Numbered from the stretch's first letter, positions 1-12,140 are shown. The stretch: DNA of 64,000 bases from Volutella citrinella (GCA_034401135.1 JAWZSP010000003.1:4650001-4714000), one strand, 5' to 3'. Notes: a model not told the origin generated them from the letters alone. A program made the numbers and translations.

Positions 1-1223
1 GCACCCACACTCAGCAAACATCACAGGCGAGTGGTGCGGGCCGCTCCACTGTAATGGGTCCCTAGAACTCAAGCTTATCTGCGCTTCCAGCCTGACAGCC
101 ACCAGCCGTGCGACCAGGCGCGTCTGGGCATTCGTCACCGCCATCCACGGCTGGCTGCACTGGAGGGGAAACTGACGTCAAGATTCTCGTCGCGAGCAGG
201 CAAAGAATCCTCGGCGGCGCCGCGCTCTCCTGATGGCCGCCTCGCAACGCCCGATTACAATTCTGCTCTCTTCGGGATACCCGAAAGATATGTTGCTGAT
301 CAACGGAACACTGTCGCAAATGCAGCTGCCTAGCCCAAGACAGTGGGCCATGTCTCACGGCTCAGACATCACGCCGACCGCACTGGCCTCTGGTATCGTG
401 TTTTTGTTCAATCAACGAAACAAAGAAGGAAGATATCGCGAGAGGTGCATAATACCAAGCCTAATATATGTGAAGCTACGTAATTATTTCTCCCGCAGCG
501 TCCTCATGGATGCAGCAAGGTGCCATCGGGGAGATGTGGCTTCGCCTGCTGCAACATCCAACAGTGGGCAAAACCCGGTAGCCCCAGAGTTTATTTCTTG
601 GTATTCGAATCAACGGCGAAAGTATTTCGTTGCCTGATCTGCCCAGCCCTTGGGATTAACGGGACAGGATTTGGGCTCAGGACTCAGGGCTTGGGTGTTT
701 GCTCTCCCCACCCACCCGGGATGGACAGCCTATTGTTTCTCGAATCCATGTTACTGGCAGTTTGTCAGCGTAGGACTAAAGTTGTTCCAACTTCGATGCA
801 TACTTTTAGAATCATTGCCCTGTTCGTTTCGGTCTCGCCGTTCTGAATTCACACATACCCTTTCGACGCGTGGCGTGACTTTTGAAACAACCACAATCCA
901 TTGCCCGAGTTCAATCTGAGAATACGGGGAGAAAAACTCGTCCAATATTTGGTTGGAACCAGATGGGATGGTTATTCGTAGAAACGACCTTTATTTGAGG
1001 TACTGGCATGGGACTTTGGTGTATAGGACTTGCTGAGACCGATCCAGTCTGAGCTTTGCGCGTGCCTCTGACACAGTAGTTCGACCAATCAATTCCTGGT
1101 CGTAGTAGTGCTGACGATGAACTCCGCACACGTGTTCTAAGGCAACATCGCGGGGCAACGTGAAACCATTCACTCTGCCCTTTTTTCAACCAGCCAGAGC
1201 CGGAGACTGCACCGCACGGCATC
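1..1223. other. No recognisable gene; upstream flank of the F-box gene
   Basis: Only short open frames occur here, all with unremarkable composition and none resembling a known protein. A pyrimidine-rich run (CCTTTTTTTC-like) just upstream of position 1224 is typical of a fungal transcription start area. The left end may hold the edge of another gene, but I cannot support one. Confidence 0.5.
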
Positions 1224-3227
1224 ATGACAGACAGTTCCAAGATTAAGTCTTCGCCTGCTCCGAAATCAGGACTGGAAACGCTACCCTTTCACTTGCTCTG
1301 CTACATCTGCACCTTTTTGGCTGTCTCCCAACCCGAACATCGCAGCATCTCTTCTTTTTCCCTAACCAGTAAAACATGTTGCGATGCTGCTGAGGCTGAA
1401 AGATTCCGCTACGTGCGGCTGACTGTACTTCGGCCTGCCGGGATACGGGCTGATGTCCAACGGTTGCTCGAGGCTCTTGGAGTTAAATCCAGGTTGAAGT
1501 ACACCCACTGCCTCACCATCGACGGCTGCATGTACATGGATAGGGAAGGAGCCAGTCTTTATGAGGCGAAAATGAAGAGATCCAGAGAGTCATCTCGGCA
1601 TATTGAGCTGACAGACACAGACATGGATCACGGCGGAGGGCGGGACGATGCAAACATGATGGAGGGCCTCGATCCCAGACTCAGTCTCAAACCCGTCATG
1701 GCATATATGCCAGAAGAGAGCAACTCTCCAGATGATAAGAGGGCACAGGCGGATGCTTGGCTCCCTGTTGCTCAACTGTGCCGAGCTTTGACGAATATCC
1801 ATAATGTCGTTTATGCGGCCGGTAACCCCATGCCGCCCTGTCTGCTGGCAGCAATACACGAACACCACCCAACCTGTCGTCTGCACGTGCAAAGCTTTCA
1901 ACTCCGAAGCGCCCTACAGCCTCCAAATTCCCCAATGCCACCTATGGACCCCGATGAGCTCGCACTCATTACGTCTCCATGTCTGTCTAGAGTTGCGATG
2001 ATTACAGACCAGTCTCTAATGTTCGACCATCACAAAGAAGCCATCATGGAGATCTCAAAACGGATGGCGCCAAACCTTCAGGAGGTGTGCTTAGTGACCG
2101 AACCCCCAGGCGATACTCCCGCTTTTCGCCGCTTTGTGCGTCTGCGGAAACCGTTCTGGAAAGGCTTCCGTGTACAGGACTCGACCGACCAACAACGTCT
2201 GGGGAAGCTTCGGGTACTACATTGGCAAAGCTGGGCCAACGGGGATCTCATTGACAGATGGGGCAAAAGCACAGACTTTGGCGTGCTGAATTCACTCCTG
2301 ATCCCGCACTCAGCCAGATTGGACGCTGTTCAGAAACTTGAGGAGTTGGCTCGCGACAAAATCTTCACCTCGCTTCGCACATTGGACCTGGGGCTGTATC
2401 CAGATATGGATGAGGATGTTGCAGTGATCAACATCACGCTACCCCGTCTGTTGGAGTCTCTACGCCCGCTTCGGTGCTTGAGGCTGAGGCACGTTTGGGC
2501 GACTGAAACGCTACATAATTCCATCTTGCGGCATGCCAGCCAGCTCCAACAACTGCACCTTTCGTTCAGACCGCTGGTTCCTGGCGATCCATCACAGTTA
2601 TCACCTGAGCAGATCAAAGAACTGTCAAAAACATGCCTCAAACTAGAAGACCTGCAGCTGATGGTGACGAGATTGGGGGGGAACAAACAAGAGGTGGAAA
2701 TCTATCGTCACTTTGGATCGCTACCTCGACTAAAGCGCCTGGCTCTACAGCTAGACTGTTCGGTCGAGAGAGTTCAAGACCCTGAGGGGAGTGGTGACGA
2801 GGACATTGACGAGCCCAGAGCGCCGTCCACACGGTATATTCGACAAGCCTTCACCAACGGTGCCATTGATTGCCAGCTTGCAATGCGGATATTCGAAATC
2901 ATTCATCATGGCTCCAGGAGTCTGCGCAAACTCGAGTTGAGCCCCGTATTACAGTACACTGGGATGCCTATTGACAAGTTGCTGCGTTGGATCGGGAGGA
3001 AATGGGTCGTCCAGAGGAACCTGAATGAGGAACCCAAGACACAGGAAATGGACAAAGAGCAGCGAATCAGGGTTGGTGATGTTTTGAGTGATTGGGGAAG
3101 TATAACGCACTTGGACGGAAGTTCCAAGCTGAGGAGTGTGTGGGAAAGCCTGTGGCCTCAACAGTCTGAGCAGTGGTGGAATGATTGGTCGAGTCTGCCG
3201 CTGGATGAAGAGGTTGGTAATTTGTAG
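1224..3227 (+). CDS. F-box protein with LRR-like C-terminal region
   Basis: A single-exon 667-residue protein. Residues about 17-65 read as an F-box: LETLPFHLLCYICTFL, followed by a SFSLTSKTCCDAAEAERF segment, the usual fungal F-box spacing that binds Skp1 in SCF ubiquitin ligases. The rest is leucine-rich with repeated L-x-x-L-x-L segments (for example LRTLDLGLYPDMDE, LRCLRLRHVW, LQQLHLSF, LEDLQLMV, LKRLALQL), consistent with an irregular LRR substrate-recognition region. Residues 125-140 are acidic. The ATG at 1224 lies at the head of the F-box, which fixes the start. The likely role is substrate adaptor for ubiquitination; the substrate is unknown. It sits upstream of a small unknown gene and the NO VEIN-like ATPase, all on the plus strand. 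Fold-level assignment is fairly safe; function beyond SCF adaptor is inference. Confidence 0.8.
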   Translation: MTDSSKIKSSPAPKSGLETLPFHLLCYICTFLAVSQPEHRSISSFSLTSKTCCDAAEAERFRYVRLTVLRPAGIRADVQRLLEALGVKSRLKYTHCLTIDGCMYMDREGASLYEAKMKRSRESSRHIELTDTDMDHGGGRDDANMMEGLDPRLSLKPVMAYMPEESNSPDDKRAQADAWLPVAQLCRALTNIHNVVYAAGNPMPPCLLAAIHEHHPTCRLHVQSFQLRSALQPPNSPMPPMDPDELALITSPCLSRVAMITDQSLMFDHHKEAIMEISKRMAPNLQEVCLVTEPPGDTPAFRRFVRLRKPFWKGFRVQDSTDQQRLGKLRVLHWQSWANGDLIDRWGKSTDFGVLNSLLIPHSARLDAVQKLEELARDKIFTSLRTLDLGLYPDMDEDVAVINITLPRLLESLRPLRCLRLRHVWATETLHNSILRHASQLQQLHLSFRPLVPGDPSQLSPEQIKELSKTCLKLEDLQLMVTRLGGNKQEVEIYRHFGSLPRLKRLALQLDCSVERVQDPEGSGDEDIDEPRAPSTRYIRQAFTNGAIDCQLAMRIFEIIHHGSRSLRKLELSPVLQYTGMPIDKLLRWIGRKWVVQRNLNEEPKTQEMDKEQRIRVGDVLSDWGSITHLDGSSKLRSVWESLWPQQSEQWWNDWSSLPLDEEVGNL

Positions 3228-3778
3228 GACGACTCAGTTCGCCAGGAGTTGGATATCTGAGAAAGTCTTGAGGGCGCGTCAAGGCTCATGGCTCACTTTG
3301 ACAGACATCCGGGGGAGGGCAACAGTGATCAGAGATTTTGTCTTTCCGCGTAAATTCAAGAACTAAGTGACACAAAGCGCCTTCATCTTGGATTCGTGCA
3401 ATACACGATTGGCTGCAAATCTCTGCGCCTCGAGCTGTGGGCCGAGGCCGAGAGACGAGCAATCGTGTACTCCGACAAGGAATGACTCGCAACATGAGGG
3501 TTTCCGGTAGCCTCTATTTGTTTTTCTCCATCTGGCGGTAGCCTCCAAGCCTCTGAAGTAGCTCTTGCCGGTCAAAGCTTGACCTGTGACTTCCGAGCTG
3601 CCGCCTGCCTGCCAGCTGCCAGCCAGCCAGCACCAGCCGCCAGGCCAGGGTGCGCTCCTTCCCCCAAGTACAAGAGGCGAGAAGCAAATAACTTCCCTTG
3701 GCTCGCCTTCTTCTCTCTCTTTCACAAGCTTCACTCATTCTAACTGCATGAACTTTGGCCACAGTCAATACCGCCAAC
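3228..3778. other. Intergenic region with low-complexity and CT-rich leader
   Basis: No gene seen. Positions about 3600-3650 are a low-complexity run of CTGCC/CAGC units, and about 3705-3740 is a CT-rich tract (TTCTTCTCTCTCTTTCAC) typical of a fungal 5' leader, immediately ahead of the ATG at 3779. Confidence 0.5.
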
Positions 3779-4564
3779 ATGTGCAAAGAACTTGTTACCG
3801 TTGCCATCTGCGCGCCTGCGGACCCTCCAAGCCTTTCGTTCACCTGCAGCAAGCTGCACATGATTGCTGAGAGCCGTCTCGTCTGCAGCGATGCTCAAGG
3901 AACTTGCGTCTGCTTCTTCGGCACTTGTGGAAAGATCGAGCAGAAAGCATCCCCCCAGCCCGTCGATTTGTCCCAGGTCACGAAGCAGCGGTGCACCACC
4001 TGCACTGCCCGAGAGGACGACACGGGCGACCGACGAAGTGGACAGCAAGTCATCGAATCGCCTCTCTTGCACAGAGGAGCCATTACAGCCAACGATGAGG
4101 CTGCCCAGCTCGAACAGCGCACGCAGCTCAAGTCCCTCTGGGGCACTGAGGACAACTGCCCCTTCCACCAATCTCAGGTCGAAGAACAGCGCATGACCGA
4201 TGAGACGCCACTCACCGTCAACAACGTTACCGAGACCGTCGATGCCGAGAAGCTTGCCGATGCCGAGAAGCCTGCTTCTGTCGCTACTGGCCTAGAGCTT
4301 GGTGTCGGTTTGCAGACCAGCCGTTGGGCTGAGCCTTCTCAGGATGCGTCCCAAGCTTACGATGCGGATTTCTCTCAGGAGACCCAGGCTTACGATGCGG
4401 AGTCCTCCCAGGAGACGACCAAGGAGGCAGCGACACCACCCCGGACTCCCGCTACACCGCCACGGGACGGTCCGGCAACCGATGATGACCCAGTCCAACG
4501 ACAAATCTGCAATGCGCGATCATTTCTGGGGCCCATGCCTCAGGGCCCCATTACGGCTGTCTAG
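3779..4564 (+). CDS. Unknown protein, Cys-rich N-terminus, internal tandem repeat
   Basis: A 261-residue open frame; I do not recognise the family. The first in-frame ATG is at 3779 (the frame is open further upstream but without ATG). The N-terminal 75 residues contain many cysteines (C2, C11, C22, C35, C41, C46 and a CTTC pair), which could form disulfides or bind metal, but there is no convincing signal peptide. The centre is polar and acidic with a short DAEKLA/DAEKPA duplication, followed by a perfect-length tandem repeat encoding AYDADFSQETQ and AYDAESSQETT. The C-terminus is Pro/Thr-rich and looks disordered. Pyrimidine-rich leader and codon use support expression. It could be a lineage-specific protein. 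Possible alternative: an unspliced model with a wrong end, since no introns were evident. Confidence 0.5.
   Translation: MCKELVTVAICAPADPPSLSFTCSKLHMIAESRLVCSDAQGTCVCFFGTCGKIEQKASPQPVDLSQVTKQRCTTCTAREDDTGDRRSGQQVIESPLLHRGAITANDEAAQLEQRTQLKSLWGTEDNCPFHQSQVEEQRMTDETPLTVNNVTETVDAEKLADAEKPASVATGLELGVGLQTSRWAEPSQDASQAYDADFSQETQAYDAESSQETTKEAATPPRTPATPPRDGPATDDDPVQRQICNARSFLGPMPQGPITAV
4355..4420 (+). repeat. 33-nt tandem duplication inside the 3779-4564 gene
   Basis: Two adjacent 33-nt units (4355-4387 and 4388-4420) both begin GCTTACGATGCGGA and include CAGGAGAC. Being a multiple of three, the duplication keeps the frame and encodes two copies of an AYDA-x4-QET motif. Differences between the units are mostly in the middle, so the duplication is not brand new. 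Confidence 0.85.
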
Positions 4565-5220
4565 GCAGGCGACATGGGACGGGTTTCTGTGGGGTAGGAA
4601 AAGCACAGCATTGCATGGAGGATACGTTCTGGGCGGTGGAACAAGATTGCATCGATAGGCCACGCGACGTAACCCTACAAACAAGTCATGGAAATCGAGA
4701 TATATGCCTCTTTACCAATTGCTTCTGTCAACTTGCCACCCAGTATCCCGGTGCATGACCTCCCAGCAATTTTGTGACACCATGGAGGCCTCATTCTCAC
4801 ACTTTCAGTGCGGACGGCTCCCATCGAGAATGAAAACAATTGCGCGAAAAGACGACAAATGTTTTTGTGCACGACGCGACTCTCAAACGCCCAGGGCTTG
4901 CGGGAGCCAATGGCTCTGTGATGAAAAGGTCAGAACCCACATCCTTGCATAATTATCAGCTCCATTGACCCCTCGTTGGCTAGGAAAGCTGTCGCATTAG
5001 AACCCATATCCTGGAAAGCTTCGCCCTCACTCGCAGCCGACCCGTGCGGCTGACCACGGGCCATGTGTATTGCATGAGCCTATGAGGCATCACGCAGTAT
5101 CCTGGTCAGTTTCAATGCGCACCCGTGTTTTCATTCCGTCTCACAGAACCCCACTTTCTGTGACTTGCCTCGCGACCGTAGTTTGGAAGAAGCATCGTCC
5201 AAGAAGCACAGCACCATATC
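4565..5220. other. Intergenic region, nothing recognised
   Basis: About 650 bp between two plus-strand genes. Short open frames only, no repeats or RNA gene seen. It should contain the terminator of the upstream gene and the promoter of the NO VEIN-like gene. Confidence 0.5.
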
Positions 5221-8200
5221 ATGGCGACGGACGGCGCTTCGCGAGCCCAGGCGGCCCGGCAGCTCGTCGCCCAGATCGCCAAGGAGCGTGGATACCTGGG
5301 CGAGGACCAGCTGGCCAAGATCGGCGCCATCGAGCCCGAGCTTCGCCGGCAGGTCGAGGAGGCCCTCCTGCGAAAGGATGAGATGATCGGCTCAGCCGTC
5401 ATGACGTACGTGCATCTCGGCCACCCTTTTGGCCGTTTGGAACAGGGCCCTAGCGTCCGCTCTGACGGCGGGAACTAACCTAGTGGCGTCCTTTAGTCTG
5501 GCACGAAACTTGTACACCAGCAATGCGCGATTCGTCTTTGAGCTACTCCAGAATGCTGACGACAACAACTATGCGCACGCGCTGGCTCACGGCATTGACC
5601 CCTACGTCTCCTTTGACATCTCTCCCAGCAAGGTCGTCATCGAGTGCAATGAGAATGGCTTCACCCACGAAAATCTGAGCGCCATCTGTGCAATTGGTAA
5701 GAGCTCCAAGGTAGGTGCGCAGGGATACATTGGTGAGAAGGGCATTGGCTTCAAGTCAGTCTTTATGGCTGCCTGGAAGGTCCACATCCAATCTAATGAC
5801 TTTTCTTTCTCTTTCAATCATCGCAAGGGAGACTCTGGTCTTGGAATGGTCACCCCAGTGTGGGAGGAGGCTGAGGAGGTCCTTGGAGAGTCTCTGACTC
5901 GCATCACCTTGTTCCTTCACACTTCCGATGACCCGGCAGAGGATGAGCGGCAACGCGAAACCATTCGACTTCAATTCCAAGATCTTCAGCACACAATCTT
6001 ACTGTTCTTGAGAAAGCTCCGGCGTGTGCAGGTCACGTTCCACGATGAAAGTGGCAATCTGACATCGTCAACGACATACGCCATGCATGGCAGCAACCCA
6101 ACCACCATCCGCAAAGTTACTCACGACACTTCCGAAGAAAAGAGGTACCACGTCACCAAACACATCGCACAAAACATACCAAGAAGCGAGAACCGAACCT
6201 ATTCAGATGAGGCTGAGCGGGTTGATTCGTCCGCCGAGGTTGTCTTGGCTTTCCCACTCACAGAAGACTCGAACCCTGTGGTCGAAAACCAAGATGTCTT
6301 TGCCTTCCTTCCCATGCGTCCCATGGGGTTCAAAGTGAGTAGTTGCGGCGCCAAAACGGATGAAACTGCTCACACGATCACAGTTTCTTATCCATACCGA
6401 TTTCGTCACAGAAGCCAGTCGACAGGGCCTAGTAACGACATCAGTACGCAACCAAGCCTTGCTAGATGGCATTGCAGACTGCTTTGTCAAAGCGGTCGAG
6501 CAGTTCTGCCAACATCCGACTCTGCAGTTCCAGTGGATGCGCTGGCTTCCTCAACGCGACTCCTATCCGTGGGATGGGTTCTGGGCAAGCCTGCTTGATA
6601 AGATCGAAACCCGCCTCAAGACCATCAAGGTGCTCCGGACGTTGGTTCAAGATCGGTTAGACCATATCTCGGCACTGAGACGACTACAAAGCTGGATGTA
6701 TGATGGACAGGGAGACCCGCTCTTCAGGGATGCGTCCAAGGAAATCTATCTCTCCAAGAAGTACGGAGAATCTGACCTGGACCTCCTGAGTCCCTATGGG
6801 CTTGACACTCTTCGATGGGGGGAGATCATGACCCGGGTGGAGCTGGATGTGCAGCAACCTATCAAATCATCTCGATTGAAGGGTTCTGAGACGGACAACG
6901 ACTGGCACTCCCGAGCAGCGAATGTGCTCACACAACTAGAAGACAAAGCTTCCAGTAAGGAGAACCTCCACCGTGTACGCTCCCTCGAAGTCATTCCTCT
7001 GCAAGACGGCAAGTGGGTGTCTGCTAAGAAGGGTCACCTCTACTTCTCCCACTGTGGCCATCTCAAGATTCCAGATGACCTAGGCCTGAGGCTGGTTAGC
7101 ACCGAGGCCGCGAAGAATTCCGATAGGCGACACCTGTTTGAGAAGCTCGGGGTGATTGAGGCCACTGTCAGCCAGATCAGAAAACTAATTGTCGAGCGCC
7201 CAGTTGCATCCAGGAGGGACCAAACCACTCTGGCTTCTTCCATTGAACACCTCAAATTCCTTTACCTATCTGAGACACTGCTTGAGGGCTCTGATGCGGC
7301 CGACTTGACAAAGTGCCACATTTTTGATCAAGGACTAACGGCATGTCGGCCTTTTGTCCAAGATGTCTACCTGTCGTCCAACGATGAGTTTGGCCCCCGA
7401 GAACTGCTCAAGGCTACCAAGGATGCTCCCCATGGCCTCCAAGCTTCTTTTATGCACGACGCTTATTTCGAAAACGAACCGCGGACCCCAGAGAACTACA
7501 CCCTCTCCTGGAGAAAGTGGATGGAGAAGCGATTATGTCTGCGCCCCAATCTAAAGCTGACCCAGGAGGTTCGGGGGAAGATGTCGCTTTCTCCTGCCTT
7601 TCGCTATGTTCAGGTGCATAGGCCCGAGCGACTTCTAGGCACACTCCAGCGCTTGTGGCCTGGTGACGAGCAGGTCATCTTAGGGTCGGCTGAGCTTCTA
7701 CTGGAGCTTCAGAAGATGGAAGTGGTGTGCAAGGGTCGAAGGGAATCTGACATGCAGGAGAAGCTGTCATCCACATATCTTCCTCTACCAGAGCTTCAAG
7801 GCAGGCATGCCCGCTTCGCAGAGCAGGGAGACTCCCAGTTTGTTGAGCTCGGAGAACCGATCGCGGCCGGGTCATACCAGCATAAATGGGGCTTCCTGGT
7901 CGATCATTTGGGGGTTGGTGACACGGACAACTTGGAATTTTATCTTGGCATTCTTAAATCCGTTCGATCGAGCAATGTTGCTTCCGGAATGCAGCACGGC
8001 GCTAGAGTCTTGGATCTGTACGAGACGATCCATGTGAAATGCCGCGAGACTGATAGCGTCCTCGATTCTCAGCAAGCGGTGCGGTAAGTGCAGGAGCTGT
8101 CCGCGAAACTATATGCAATAGCTGACATGGAAGCAGGGATTCCTTTAAGAGTGGCCAGCTCGTCTTTGTGCCCGGGAATGGTGCGAGGCCTGCGGCATGG

Positions 8201-10782
8201 GCGGCCCCTGAACAGTGCTTATGGGAGGCTCCCCAAGAAATGCAGACCTGCTATCCGCTGGAGCATCTGTACCGGACCAAATTTGGGCGAGATGAACCAG
8301 ACATGGATGTTCTTAGGCAATTCTTCAGGTTTACGCTCAGTGTGCCCAATGCGTCGTATAACCATTACCTCGCCGAACTCAGAATGATGAGGAGCGAGGG
8401 CAGGGATAACTTCGACTGGGTCAACGGTCTTTACGACGCGCTTCATCTCGAGAGCCAGCCGATGGCCGATAGTTACCGACAGCGATTGAGGTAAGTAGTC
8501 GTCCATTTGGTGAAAAGGATGATACTCACAATCTGTCAAGGCAAGTCTTCATGGAAGAGGCTTTGATCTACGTCAAGATCGGCCAGACGAGCAATTGGTA
8601 CACTGTAAGCCAGTGTCTTTGGTCGAGCGCCACACAAATCCGCGGGCGAGTGGCACTGAATGACCTCTACCCCGAACTCGAGGAGTTTTTTGTTGGATTC
8701 CTCGGTGTCCAAGAGCTCACGATCTACATGGCGTACAACGAACTCAAGGAGATGGCCACTAGGTTCCCGAAGCCCTCTGTGTCGGCCGTGAAAGAAACAA
8801 TCTGGGCCTTTAACTCGCTCCTCGAGACTTCTAACCACTTTGCCGAGCCTAATTCGATCTTGGCTAGCGAGATCTTCCCCGTCAGGTTCCCAGATGGCGC
8901 AGTGATATTGCAAGACGGACGTACGCAGTTTGCAATCGCCGACCGCAAGGGCTTGGGCGAAATTTTTGCTTCGCGGGCAAAGTTTCTCGATTTTTCTATG
9001 GATGAGGTCCGAAAACTTGTGCCCTTCATCTCATGGGCTCAACTGGAGCAGAGATATCTGTCCACCATGGTCAAAGAGATCTCGACTGTATCTGGGGGAC
9101 GCATGAACAGGATCCCGTACCCAGACCGAAACATTCGCGAAAAAGCCCATGGGCTACTTCGGTAAGCGCCATTCTTCTATTCCCAATAACCATTTCTGAT
9201 CATCTTCTTAGGGTGGCGGTTCATTTCAACACGCCCCGAGATGTCGAGGACTTGTACGAAACACTCTGCCAAGCGGAGGTGTACGAGACGGATAGAATCT
9301 CGTCTGAACTACACCTTTCGCAAGACGGACAAGACTTTATCCACCCACAGGAGCAAAGCGAGCTTCACATTCGCGACAGCGATGGTGTCCTAAAGGTCTA
9401 CGTACCGAGCGACCTCAAAGCCCAAGGGTTCTGCTACTTCTCGGCGCTCCCGCGTCGTTTCTTGCAGTGGATGATGACAGAGCCATCTACGCAGGCAATC
9501 GACAGCGTAAGCGACCGCGCAGTGCATGCTGTAAGTCTGGTGATGAACGCGGCGATTGTCAATGTGGACCAGATCTTGGATGCGGAAGGAATCGTCGAGG
9601 TGGAAATTCCGGGGGTGCAAGAGACGCCAAGCGATGACAACGAAAGCGAAGATGGGAACGCCAATGAGCCGTTTATCCTCCGCGCTGGCCAGCGAGAGCT
9701 GACCCCCTTGAACCCGGATCTGGAGACGGCGGGCTCGTCTCTGGTTGTTTCCAGGGCCTACACGCCCAATACCGGACGAAGCCGGTCGGGGTCGCCAGAA
9801 CATGACTCCATGGCTCTTAGCTTGCACGCTTATAGCAAACTGGGTTCAAAGCCGTTTAGCCGCAAGCCGTCGTACGTCTTTGGGTCGTCTGGCGGCGCTG
9901 GTGCGGTAGAAGCGAGGACAGACTTCCAGTTCGAGGCCTCTGGCCCCAATGAACATGGTAGTGCGAATGATGCGGAGTATCTGAACATGATCTCCAAGGC
10001 GATAGAAGCAGCCAAGAGCTCCACCTTCCCCAGCAGCGGTTCATTCGACATGTCCGGCCTGTTCGGCGCTCTGAGGTCTGAGACGGAGGACGAAGAGACC
10101 CAGCGGCTGCGACTTGGCGATCCTGAGGAGCGCGATAGGAAGATTGACGCTTTAGGCGAGCTATACGTGAGTTTCATCTCTGCTGTTCGTGTTTTTGCGA
10201 GAGACTGACTCCCTCCAGGCCTTTGAGCTTCTCTCGCGACTTGAGCCGAGGCTGCCAACATTTAGACGTGAGAACTGGCAGAGCCAGATGCGAAAATACG
10301 TCACGATTCATCCAGACTACACCGACATGCTGCCTTGGATCGGAAGAGAAGCGGCCGATATCGTCTACCATGACGAGAGCAGGGCTCTCACGGAACTCCT
10401 GGTCGACAAGGGGTACCTTGTTCAATCCGACTGGCTGGACAAGACGCCGCTGTACATGATTGAAGTCAAGGCGACTGTCAGCCATGCGCGCACTCCGTTC
10501 CACATGACCAAATACCAGTTCCAGAGGGTAAGTCGCCTGTTCCGGTTCCGTTCGGGCCGCTCGTGTCGTGTTCAAGGCTAATACGTCGGCGCCACGCAGA
10601 TGAAGCAACACTCCAACGTCGCGCGTTCAGGACTCGTGTCGCCGACCGTCTATGTCATCTTCCGGGTGTTCAATGTCAACAAGTCCAATGTCGGGTTGAG
10701 GATTTATGTCGACCCCGACAAACATCGACAAGACGGGGAGCTGGTCTTCACTGGGGAGACGTGGTCTGTCGTGCCAAAGTAA
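5221..10782 (+). CDS. Sacsin/NO VEIN-type GHKL ATPase with C-terminal NOV (DUF3883) nuclease-like domain
   Basis: Eight exons: 5221-5405, 5497-6334, 6384-8083, 8137-8490, 8541-9161, 9212-10166, 10219-10527, 10600-10782; the phases join cleanly into 1,714 residues. The N-terminal ATPase has the N-box FELLQNADDN (E77, N81, D84), the G1-like segment VIECNENGF (about 109-117) and the G2 loop GYIGEKGIGFKSVF (138-151), which is the sacsin/HATPase_c_3 signature. A long middle region of about 1,200 residues has no recognised domain, and about 1,330-1,480 is low-complexity and acidic. The last about 150 residues match the NOV/DUF3883 family: GREAADIVYH, then SDWLDK and YMIEVKATV (E1633, K1635), a PD-(D/E)xK-like core. 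In plants NO VEIN affects cell fate; in prokaryotes DUF3883 plus HATPase proteins occur in defence contexts. The fungal role is unknown. Family assignment is strong; nuclease activity is inference. Confidence 0.88.
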
Positions 10783-11441
10783 TTATTCCATTTCGCCTGC
10801 TTCTGTATCAGTATTTCTCGCAACACCAGGATGTACAAGATTGTATTATTTTCATTATAAGCAGCATAAATATAAATCGCCTTCAAAGGTCTTACCTGTC
10901 GAGTCTTCCACGTCGTTTTGTTGTGATTCGCCCCCGGTCTCTTGATCTCCATCAGCATTCGCATCAAAACTCCGCCCGCCACTCCATCAACATCTCTCTG
11001 AACCACGCCCTGGAATGGTGAGTTCTTTGACGTGTTTGATGAACACATCGGTGAGCGCGATGGCAATTCACCCGCTCGCTGTCGCAGCCAGTGTGCTGAC
11101 ATTGTTCGTCTCCGCGACATGCACTTCCCCGTCTTGATGCCTAATTTCTCGACGTCGAGACCCTTGCAAACAGTCAAGAAAAGGCGCGTTTTCGACGCAT
11201 CTTCATATTTTTATAACGGTACCCCTGCATCTGGACAGGTTCGAAAGAGTGAACTGGCCGTGGACAATGCCCGTGTTCATGAGATTCGCTCCGTCTGGCA
11301 TTTGCCTCTGTCCTATAAATCGGTTGAATCATTCCCTCCGCTTTGAGAAGAAGAAGCATGGCCTGGTTCTCTTCACACTAGTTTCCTTGGAAAGAGCCTC
11401 AAACGACGGATCAACCTCAGCAGGCCGCGGCTGTGACCAAA
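10783..11441. other. Intergenic; likely 3' end of the ATPase gene
   Basis: An AT-rich stretch around 10850-10880 (CATTATAAGCAGCATAAAT) resembles a fungal polyadenylation region. No gene is supported in the remainder, although short frames exist. Confidence 0.5.
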
Positions 11442-12140
11442 ATGCCTTCCAGATTCCCCAAGAAGTTGCGACGACTTTTCGGACGACTGCAAGGAAACGA
11501 TGGATCAACGGCAAGCTCGCCTCCGCCAGAGCACGATAGGGGAGCCAATGTATCATACGCCCCGAATAACTCCTCGCCTCTGGCCCGAACCGTCATGAAT
11601 GTGGAGGATCCTCCCTCGCCCTCATCAGAAGATCCAGCCACGCGAAGTATTAGAGATCTATCTTGCGAGTCGGAGACTTCCCAGGACAAAAAAAAGGACA
11701 AGTGGTGGAGGAGCCCCATTGGTAAACGCAAAAGCCAACAAAACTCAAGCCGTGACACGCCAGCTTTCTTCTTTGCCCGTCAGTCGGACCGAGAAAGCCA
11801 ACCCGATGGCGATGACTCTGCAGAAGCACCTGAGGAGGAATCCGCCCAGGAACCTACGGAGGATCGGGCACCGCGACAGGTACGTGTCGAGATACTCGCG
11901 CGCCCATCCTCCTATTTGCCGTTCGGATCCAGGCGTGCTCCTGATGGATCACTCCGGCCAAGAACCCCACCGGGCTTTCGCTCATCAGACCGAGGACGGT
12001 CGGGACTTTATGGCATGCCTCTCAGGGACATACCAGAACACTACAATGAACCCCAGTACGCTCGGGAGTCGCGGGGTCCAGTTTTTGAACGAGCCTCGCG
12101 CTTCCTTCCATTTCTCAATCGCCTACACAGGGATAATTAG
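11442..12140 (+). CDS. Unknown basic/Ser-Pro-rich disordered protein
   Basis: A 232-residue single-exon frame. I do not recognise it. The start at the ATG 11442 gives a strongly basic N-terminus (MPSRFPKKLRRLFGRL) that could be an amphipathic or nuclear-targeting helix. The rest is rich in Ser, Pro, Arg and acidic residues (DSAEAPEEESAQEPTED), suggesting intrinsic disorder. The C-terminal half has RPSSYLPFGSRR and ERASRFLPFLNRL, two similar short segments that may be linear motifs. A longer overlapping frame at 11599-12483 has less protein-like composition, so I prefer this one. It lies tail-to-tail with pnk1. Confidence 0.5.
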   Translation: MPSRFPKKLRRLFGRLQGNDGSTASSPPPEHDRGANVSYAPNNSSPLARTVMNVEDPPSPSSEDPATRSIRDLSCESETSQDKKKDKWWRSPIGKRKSQQNSSRDTPAFFFARQSDRESQPDGDDSAEAPEEESAQEPTEDRAPRQVRVEILARPSSYLPFGSRRAPDGSLRPRTPPGFRSSDRGRSGLYGMPLRDIPEHYNEPQYARESRGPVFERASRFLPFLNRLHRDN

